A stretch of 11,703 nucleotides of DNA from Acidobacteriota bacterium (GTDB taxonomy: Bacteria > Acidobacteriota > Terriglobia > UBA7540 > JAPUME01), in NCBI GenBank assembly GCA_027294185.1, contig JAPUME010000280.1:1-11703 (forward strand), written 5' to 3'. Each line of letters begins with the position of its first letter. Position 1 is the first letter of the stretch. The notes below the pieces were generated by a model. The model was not told the DNA's origin. It searched no databases and saw only the letters and a list, made by a program, of their open reading frames with translations. Below are positions 7,128-11,703 of this stretch, piece by piece. Both the position numbers and the translations under genes were made by a program.

Positions 7128-7167
7128 TGGAGTCGGGCGGAGCAGAATCTGAGGGCAGGGAAGTTGA

Positions 7168-8124
7168 ATGGCCGCAAAGGTTCAAAAACAGGAAGCGGTC
7201 GCGCTGCTGGAAAAGCAGATCGCGGAGCTTGAGAAGTCGGCGCCATCGACGGCGTGCCTGGAAGAGATCCAGCGCCTCCGCCAGCAGATCGAAGCCCTGC
7301 GTGAGGAATTTTCCCGAGGCCAGGACGCCTGGGCGCGCGTGTTGCTGGCTCGCCATCCCCAGCGGCCCTTTACGCTCGACTACATCGACCTGCTTTTTGA
7401 TGACTTTCAGGAATTGCACGGGGACCGCACCTTTGCCGACGACCATGCGCTGATCGGCGGCATGGCTCATTTTGAAAAACAGCCGGTCATGGTTATCGGC
7501 ATCCAGAAAGGCCGGGATACCAAGCAGAAGGTTTATCGCAACTTCGGCATGAGCCGACCCGAAGGCTACCGCAAGGCGCTGCGGCTGATGCAACTGGCCG
7601 CCAAGTTTCGCCGCCCCATTATCACGTTGGTGGATACACCCGGAGCCTATCCGGGAATCGGCGCAGAGGAGCGCGGGCAGGCGGAGGCCATCGCCCACAA
7701 CCTAAAGGAAATCTCGAAGCTCCCGGTTCCGATGGTCGTCCTGATTCATGCCGAAGGCGGCAGCGGCGGCGCGCTGGCCATCGCCGTCGGTGACCGGGTG
7801 TTCATGCTGGAAAACGCCATCTATTCTGTCATCTCTCCCGAGAGCTGCTCTTCCATCCTCTGGCACGATTGGGAGCACAAGCGCGAGGCGGCGCAGATCT
7901 TGAAACTGACGGCGCAGGAGCTGATGGCGCTCGGTTTGATTCATGGTCTCATCCCCGAGCCTCCCGGCGGCGCGCACACGGATTACCGGAAAACCGCCGA
8001 GCTGATTCGACCGCGATTGTCCTCGGCGCTCAAGGAACTCTCCGCCTTAAGTGAAGAACAACTGCTCAGGGAGCGTTTCAAAAATCTTCGCGCCCCCGGC
8101 CGGTTTGTCCAGGAATCCGGTTAG
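7168..8124 (+). CDS. accA: Acetyl-CoA carboxylase carboxyltransferase subunit alpha
   Basis: 318 residues, against 319 in E. coli. With AccD it forms the carboxyltransferase that moves CO2 from carboxybiotin to acetyl-CoA, making malonyl-CoA for fatty-acid synthesis in the cytoplasm. The N-terminal part (about 5-50) is a charged coiled helix (LLEKQIAELE, RLRQQIEALREEF). The crotonase-like core shows FDDFQELHGDR (77-87), GRDTKQKVYRNFGM (115-128), TPGAYPGIGAEERGQ (157-171), EGGSGGALAI (196-205), SPESCSSILW (223-232) and IPEPPGGAH (262-270). Two conserved positions differ from E. coli: glycine to alanine before EGGSGG (A195), and glycine to serine in SPEGC (S226). AGGGAAG lies just upstream of the ATG. 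accD is not in this window. Confidence 0.96.
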   Translation: MAAKVQKQEAVALLEKQIAELEKSAPSTACLEEIQRLRQQIEALREEFSRGQDAWARVLLARHPQRPFTLDYIDLLFDDFQELHGDRTFADDHALIGGMAHFEKQPVMVIGIQKGRDTKQKVYRNFGMSRPEGYRKALRLMQLAAKFRRPIITLVDTPGAYPGIGAEERGQAEAIAHNLKEISKLPVPMVVLIHAEGGSGGALAIAVGDRVFMLENAIYSVISPESCSSILWHDWEHKREAAQILKLTAQELMALGLIHGLIPEPPGGAHTDYRKTAELIRPRLSSALKELSALSEEQLLRERFKNLRAPGRFVQESG

Positions 8125-8155
8125 CCTGAATTCGTCAGGGTGCCGGTAGAGACGC

Positions 8156-8869
8156 ATGCCTGTGATCTCCATTATTATTCCCACGCATAACGAAGAGGCG
8201 CAGATTGGAGACCTCTTGCGGAATCTTTTCGCGCTCCCGGGAGATTTCGAGGTGATCGTCGTCGACGGCGAAAGCCGTGACGAGACCACCCGAATTGTAG
8301 ATGCCATGAGGGGGCAGTGGCCGAACCGTCTGCGCCTGATAGAAACCGAGCGCTATCGTGCCATCCAGCTTAACCGGGGAGCTGAGAAGGCGCGCGGCGA
8401 CACTCTGCTTTTCTTACACGCCGACGCCCGCCTGCCGGAACAGAGCCTCCTGAATCTGGAGGGAGAACTCTCCCGAGACGGCATCGTGGGAGGAAACTTC
8501 GACATCGAATTCGACGGGAAAGGTTTCTGGGATCAAGCCTTCTCGCGAATCAATCGCTGGCGGCGGCGTTTGGGAATCTACTACGGCGATTCGGGAATCT
8601 TTGTGCGGCGTCGCGTCTTTGACCGGCTGGGCGGCTACCGCCCTATGCCGATTCTCGAAGACTACGAGTTTGCGCGTAGACTCGAAGCCAGTGGCCGGAC
8701 GGCGTTGCTGCGCCCTCCGCTTGCGGTCTCCTCCCGCCGCTGGCAGGTGCAGGGCGTCGGGCGGACGCTATGGAGCTGGGTTGTCATCCAGGGCCTGTAC
8801 CTGGTGGGCGTCTCGGCAGACCGCCTAGCGGGCTGGTATCAACCCGTGCGGAAACCCGACAAGAAATGA
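8156..8869 (+). CDS. Family-2 glycosyltransferase, TIGR04283-like
   Basis: A 237-residue GT-A glycosyltransferase. The nucleotide-sugar fold begins at once with SIIIPTHNEE (5-14), then VIVVDGESRDET (33-44). The region ETERYRAIQLNRGAEKARGD (63-82), the metal-site strand LLFLHADARLP (84-94), GDSGIFVRR (144-152) and the acidic acceptor-side motif ILEDYEFARRL (166-176) follow. SSRRW (192-196) and a moderately hydrophobic stretch (about 205-228) end the protein. This combination, especially the HAD metal motif, GD-x-x-IFVRR and SARRW-like end, is that of TIGR04283 transferases, some of which are linked to arsenosugar synthesis. No arsenic genes are visible here, so its donor and acceptor are unknown. 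It begins 31 bases after accA and is probably the last gene of that series. Confidence 0.85.
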   Translation: MPVISIIIPTHNEEAQIGDLLRNLFALPGDFEVIVVDGESRDETTRIVDAMRGQWPNRLRLIETERYRAIQLNRGAEKARGDTLLFLHADARLPEQSLLNLEGELSRDGIVGGNFDIEFDGKGFWDQAFSRINRWRRRLGIYYGDSGIFVRRRVFDRLGGYRPMPILEDYEFARRLEASGRTALLRPPLAVSSRRWQVQGVGRTLWSWVVIQGLYLVGVSADRLAGWYQPVRKPDKK

Positions 8870-8884
8870 GCCTTTCAACAATGA

Positions 8885-8962
8885 ATCAATTCATCAATCA
8901 ATCAATACATAAATCGACGGGCAAGCGCGACCCTGCCTTCTTTTGAACGTCATCAATTCATC
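8885..8962. repeat. 11-base direct repeat and ATCA microsatellite between convergent genes
   Basis: ATCAATTCATC occurs at 8885-8895 and again at 8952-8962, with a short (ATCA)n run directly after the first copy. ATGAAT/ATTCAT at 8881-8894 can also pair. The stretch is much richer in A/T than its surroundings, as is common for the gap between convergent gene ends. Confidence 0.5.
8919..8944 (+). terminator. Weak candidate terminator after the glycosyltransferase gene
   Basis: GGGCA (8919-8923) can pair with TGCCT (8934-8938), one pair being G-U, around a 10-base loop, followed by TCTTTT. The stem is short and the T-run is broken by a C, so this is weak. It is the only terminator-like structure in the 107-base convergent gap. 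Confidence 0.25.
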
Positions 8963-8976
8963 TTATGCCGCAGTGA

Positions 8977-10269
8977 TTACTTCTGGGATTCCGCAAGCTC
9001 TTCGCTCAACACCTCCGTCTCACCTTCGGTCTTTGCGATAATCACCGCGCCGCAGGAATCGCTGAACACATTCACTGCGGTGCGGAACATATCCAGGATG
9101 CGATCCGTGGCCAGGATCAGCCCGATGCCCTCAATCGGCAGGCCGATCGCGCTCAGAATAATGGCGATCGCCACGAGACTGGCCGCCGGAATGCCCGCCA
9201 CCCCGATCGAGGAGAGCAAGGCGATCAACACAACGGTGAATTGCAGTCCAAAACTCATCTCCAACCCGTAAGCCTGCGCCAGAAAAATCGCCGCCACGCA
9301 CTCGTATAGCGCTGTGCCATCCATATTGACGGTCGCCCCAAGCGGCAGCACAAAACTGCTGGTGCGGTTGGAAACACCGGCCTTTTCCTGTACGCACTTC
9401 AGGGTCAGCGGCAGGGTGGCGGAAGATGAGGCCGTGGAGAATGCCATCAGCAGCGCCGGGGAGGTGGCCCGAAAATGCCGCCAGGGACTGACTCGACCCA
9501 CAAAACGCAACAACAGGGGGAGAGTCACGAAGGCGTGGATTGCCAGTCCCAACGCTACGGTCAGGAAGAAGGATAGCAGCGGCTTGAACGCGCCAAACCC
9601 CGTTGCCGAAACGGTCTTGGCTACCAACCCGAATACGCCGAAAGGCGCAAAGCGCAACACCCACAGAGTAATCTGCATCATCGTCTCAAAAATGCCCTGC
9701 CATACACGCTTCAGTGATTCCGAACGGTTCGGTGGAATGCGGGTCATAAAGAAGCCGAACAGCAAGCTGAAAAAGATCAGTCCCAGCATCTGGCCGTTCT
9801 CCGCCGCCGCTGCGACAATATTGACCGGCACCATGCGCAGAAAGATCCCCGCCAGATCGCCGGCTCCCCTGCTTTTGATCTCCTCCAACCGCGCCTGTGT
9901 ATCGTCAGCAAGATTCAGGCGTGGGCCCGCCGGCTCACCATCGATGATTCCCGGCGTGATGGCGTTCACGAGCGCCAGACCCACCAGGATCGCCACCAGG
10001 CTGGTCAACGCATAATAGAGCATCGTCTTCATGCCGAGACGGCCCAGGACGCCCTCGCCGCCGACCCCCGATATACTGGTGATGATCGAGGACATGATCA
10101 GCGGCACAATGATCATCCTCAGGGCATTGAGAAACAGGGTGCCGATGAAATCGTAAGCCTGGTAGAAAGTGACACCGAAAATACCTGTTTCCGTTCCCGT
10201 AACCGTTCCGGCAATACACGCAAGCACCATTCCGATCAGGATCTGCCAATGGAGTTTCAGTTTGCCCAA
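8977..10269 (-). CDS. Dicarboxylate/amino acid:cation symporter (DAACS, GltP/DctA-like)
   Basis: A 430-residue inner-membrane secondary transporter that couples uptake of acidic amino acids or C4-dicarboxylates to cation entry. Eight transmembrane helices and two re-entrant hairpins are expected for the family. Hairpin 1 is FSTASSSATLP (277-287), the sodium motif is NMDGT (315-319), hairpin 2 surrounds GVAGIPAAS (356-364), and helix 8 has D389, D393, R396, N400 and D404. By alignment R396 matches the arginine of GltPh that binds the acidic side chain, which supports an acidic substrate. Y86, T89 and S90 match the third sodium site. Whether it takes glutamate, aspartate or succinate cannot be told. 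The start is TTG at 10269, set by GGGAGAG five bases upstream. It faces a paralogue head to head. Confidence 0.92.
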   Translation of the reverse strand: MGKLKLHWQILIGMVLACIAGTVTGTETGIFGVTFYQAYDFIGTLFLNALRMIIVPLIMSSIITSISGVGGEGVLGRLGMKTMLYYALTSLVAILVGLALVNAITPGIIDGEPAGPRLNLADDTQARLEEIKSRGAGDLAGIFLRMVPVNIVAAAAENGQMLGLIFFSLLFGFFMTRIPPNRSESLKRVWQGIFETMMQITLWVLRFAPFGVFGLVAKTVSATGFGAFKPLLSFFLTVALGLAIHAFVTLPLLLRFVGRVSPWRHFRATSPALLMAFSTASSSATLPLTLKCVQEKAGVSNRTSSFVLPLGATVNMDGTALYECVAAIFLAQAYGLEMSFGLQFTVVLIALLSSIGVAGIPAASLVAIAIILSAIGLPIEGIGLILATDRILDMFRTAVNVFSDSCGAVIIAKTEGETEVLSEELAESQK

Positions 10270-10274
10270 GATAT

Positions 10275-10281
10275 CTCTCCC
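10275..10281 (-). promoter_or_regulatory. Shine-Dalgarno GGGAGAG deciding a TTG start
   Basis: On the minus strand this purine-rich site lies 5 bases before the TTG at 10267-10269, giving the protein start MGKLKLHW followed directly by the first membrane helix, as expected for the family. Confidence 0.65.
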
Positions 10282-10367
10282 GCCAGATCACCCTCTGCCT
10301 CAATCGCCCGGGGGTGAGTCTGTTGTATTGACGCTGGAACCGGCATGAAGTCCTGGCGTCGGAGGCC

Positions 10368-10395
10368 AGTATACGGCCAGCGATGGAATTTGAAA
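10368..10395 (-). promoter_or_regulatory. Candidate promoter of the minus-strand symporter
   Basis: On the minus strand TATACT (10368-10373) is a good -10 element. Sixteen bases upstream is TTTCAA (10390-10395), a poor -35 match. Transcription would start near 10361, leaving a leader of about 90 bases. Confidence 0.35.
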
Positions 10396-10417
10396 ATGAA
10401 AATGCCGGCACATTGGT

Positions 10418-10450
10418 GATTAAATGTCGATTAATTGCCGATTGACCTCC
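10418..10450 (+). promoter_or_regulatory. Three 11-base-phased repeats (candidate operator)
   Basis: GATTAAATGTC, GATTAATTGCC and GATTGACCTCC follow each other with an exact 11-base period (starts 10418, 10429, 10440). The last copy overlaps the -35 hexamer of the plus-strand promoter. Direct repeats of one helical turn over the -35 are the layout used by PhoB/OmpR-type response regulators; the identity of any regulator here is unknown. Confidence 0.45.
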
Positions 10451-10471
10451 CGCGTATGCGAAGGCTATGAT
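10442..10471 (+). promoter_or_regulatory. Sigma70-type promoter of the plus-strand symporter
   Basis: TTGACC (10442-10447, five of six) and TATGAT (10466-10471, five of six) are separated by 18 bases. Transcription would start near 10478, about 38 bases before the proposed GTG start. A small hairpin CCCCT-CTCA-AGGGG at 10478-10491 would sit at the 5' end of the message. Confidence 0.6.
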
Positions 10472-10515
10472 GCCCGTCCCCTCTCAAGGGGAATCCCTTA
10501 GAACCTGGCGACTGC

Positions 10516-11703
10516 GTGAATCAAACAGCCGATAAATCTTTCCCATCCGGCCCTCGGATTTCTCTGACAACCAGGATTTTTTCGGTCTCCTTGCGGGCGC
10601 AGCGGCGGGCGTGGCCTGCAACCTTCTCTGGAGCGGGAACGGCGTTCTGGAATTCGTGGTCGACAAGCTGACCGATCCGGTCGGACGAATGTGGCTGCGG
10701 ATGCTGATCATGGTGGTCGTCCCGCTGGTTTTTGCCTCGGTTACGCTGGGGGTGGCGGGGCTGGGGAACTTGAAGAAACTGGGTCGCATGGGGATTAAGA
10801 CCGTCGCCTTTTTCCTGATGAGCAGCGCACTGGCGGCGGCCATCGGGCTGGTGTTGGTGAACTGGCTTCGGCCCGGTGCGGGGGTACCGCCCGGTGTTCG
10901 AGACCGCCTGGTGGGTACCTATCAGAGCGAAGCCACGCGCAGTATGGAGCTTGCCGGAGGCGCTGGGTTTGGAACCGAGATGCTGGTTAACATCGTTCCG
11001 CGCAATCCCATTGGCGCCATGGCCCAGGGCGACATGCTGGGGGTGATCTTTTTCTCTCTGATCTTTGGAATGGGACTGGGGCTGCTGCCGAAGGAGAAGT
11101 CGGCGACGATGCTCGGTTTCCTGCGTGGTCTGGAAGATACGGTAACGATGATCATCGGCATGGTCATGAAACTTGCTCCCTACGGCGTATTCTGCCTGAT
11201 TTTCACCATCACGGCGCGCTTCGGCTTCGACCTGCTGGCGAAGCTCGGCTGGTATGTGGTGGCGGTCATGGCGGGATTGGCGTTCCAGCAGGTGGTGGTT
11301 TACCCGATCCTGGTGCGGATTCTCGCCCGCCTGAACCCGCTCGCTTTTCTCCGAGCCATTAAGAAAGTGATGCTGACCGCCTTCACCACCAGTTCTTCGA
11401 GTGCCACGCTCCCCACTACGATGCGGGAGGCGGAGCAGCGGTTGGGTGTTCCCCGGGAGGTTTCCCGTTTCGTGCTGCCCCTGGGCGCCACGATGAACAT
11501 GAACGGCGCGGCGGTCTTCGTGGCCATGACGGTGCTGTTCATCGCCCAGGTGTTCGGCGTGGAGTTGAGCCTGGCGAGCCAGATGATTGTAATCGTGATG
11601 GCCGTCGTGAGCGCTGTGGGCGCCGCCGGAGTGCCGAGTGGAGTCATTCCGTTGCTGATCCTGGTGCTGGAGACGGCGGGCGTGCCCGGCGAGGGCGTGG
11701 CCA
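10516..11703 (+). CDS. Second DAACS symporter, apparent frameshift near start, runs off window
   Basis: A paralogue of the minus-strand symporter. The conserved body reads in one frame from 10536 to the window end without a stop: LLAGAAAGVACNL, MVVVPLVFAS, hairpin 1 FTTSSSSATLP, PLGATMNMNGAAVF and hairpin 2 GAAGVPSG. That frame has no ATG, GTG or TTG before 10611, inside the first helix, and is closed upstream by TAA at 10533. The expected start lies in another frame: GTG at 10516 gives MNQTADKSF...ISLTTRIF up to the six-T run at 10577-10582. Adding one T joins it to FGLLAGAAAG and restores a normal N terminus. In the repaired protein about 396 residues are visible; helix 8, with the substrate arginine, lies outside. 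No strong ribosome site precedes the GTG. It may be a pseudogene, a sequencing error, or rescued by slippage. Confidence 0.8.

Noticed and set aside
1..11703. CRISPR array, phage, defence system or toxin-antitoxin pair
   Set aside because: No regularly spaced repeats, no phage or nuclease genes and no small paired ORFs with ribosome sites are present; the xerD-like gene is the housekeeping type, not a phage integrase.

Overview
The window is GC-rich bacterial chromosome with ordinary housekeeping genes and no mobile element, CRISPR array, rRNA or tRNA that I can see. Two points suggest a Gram-negative (diderm) bacterium. The left edge holds what looks like the first codons of lpxD (lipid A synthesis), and the dnaE-accA adjacency is also seen in Proteobacteria. 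The 170-residue hypothetical protein at 238-750 resembles, from memory only, a small family common in Acidobacteriota, so Acidobacteriota is my best guess for the phylum; this is weakly supported.

Layout. On the minus strand at the left are the hypothetical gene (TTG start with a perfect Shine-Dalgarno and a strong sigma70-type promoter) and then the lpxD start. A 419-base divergent intergenic region (751-1169) follows, with a repeated 16-mer, candidate promoters in both directions and several inverted repeats. The plus strand then carries a co-directional series: xerD (tyrosine recombinase), a tRNA nucleotidyltransferase/poly(A) polymerase-family gene, dnaE (replicative DNA polymerase alpha subunit), accA (acetyl-CoA carboxylase alpha subunit) and a family-2 glycosyltransferase of the TIGR04283 type. 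Gaps are 31-40 bases except before dnaE (132 bases), which has its own possible promoter. Together they cover chromosome-dimer resolution, tRNA 3'-end maturation, replication, the first step of fatty-acid synthesis and a sugar transfer of unknown target.

The right third holds two dicarboxylate/amino acid:cation symporter (DAACS, GltP/DctA-like) genes arranged head to head. The minus-strand copy (8977-10269) is intact, with canonical substrate and sodium ligands. The plus-strand copy (10516 to beyond the window end) appears frameshifted by one base in a T-run near its start, and carries several substitutions at predicted sodium-binding positions. The 246-base gap between them contains a good promoter preceded by three 11-base-phased repeats.

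I did not find a clear new biological system. The observations most worth checking are the broken second symporter and its altered ion site, the phased repeats in front of it, the repeated 16-mer and structured leader in front of xerD, and a possibly leaderless dnaE transcript.
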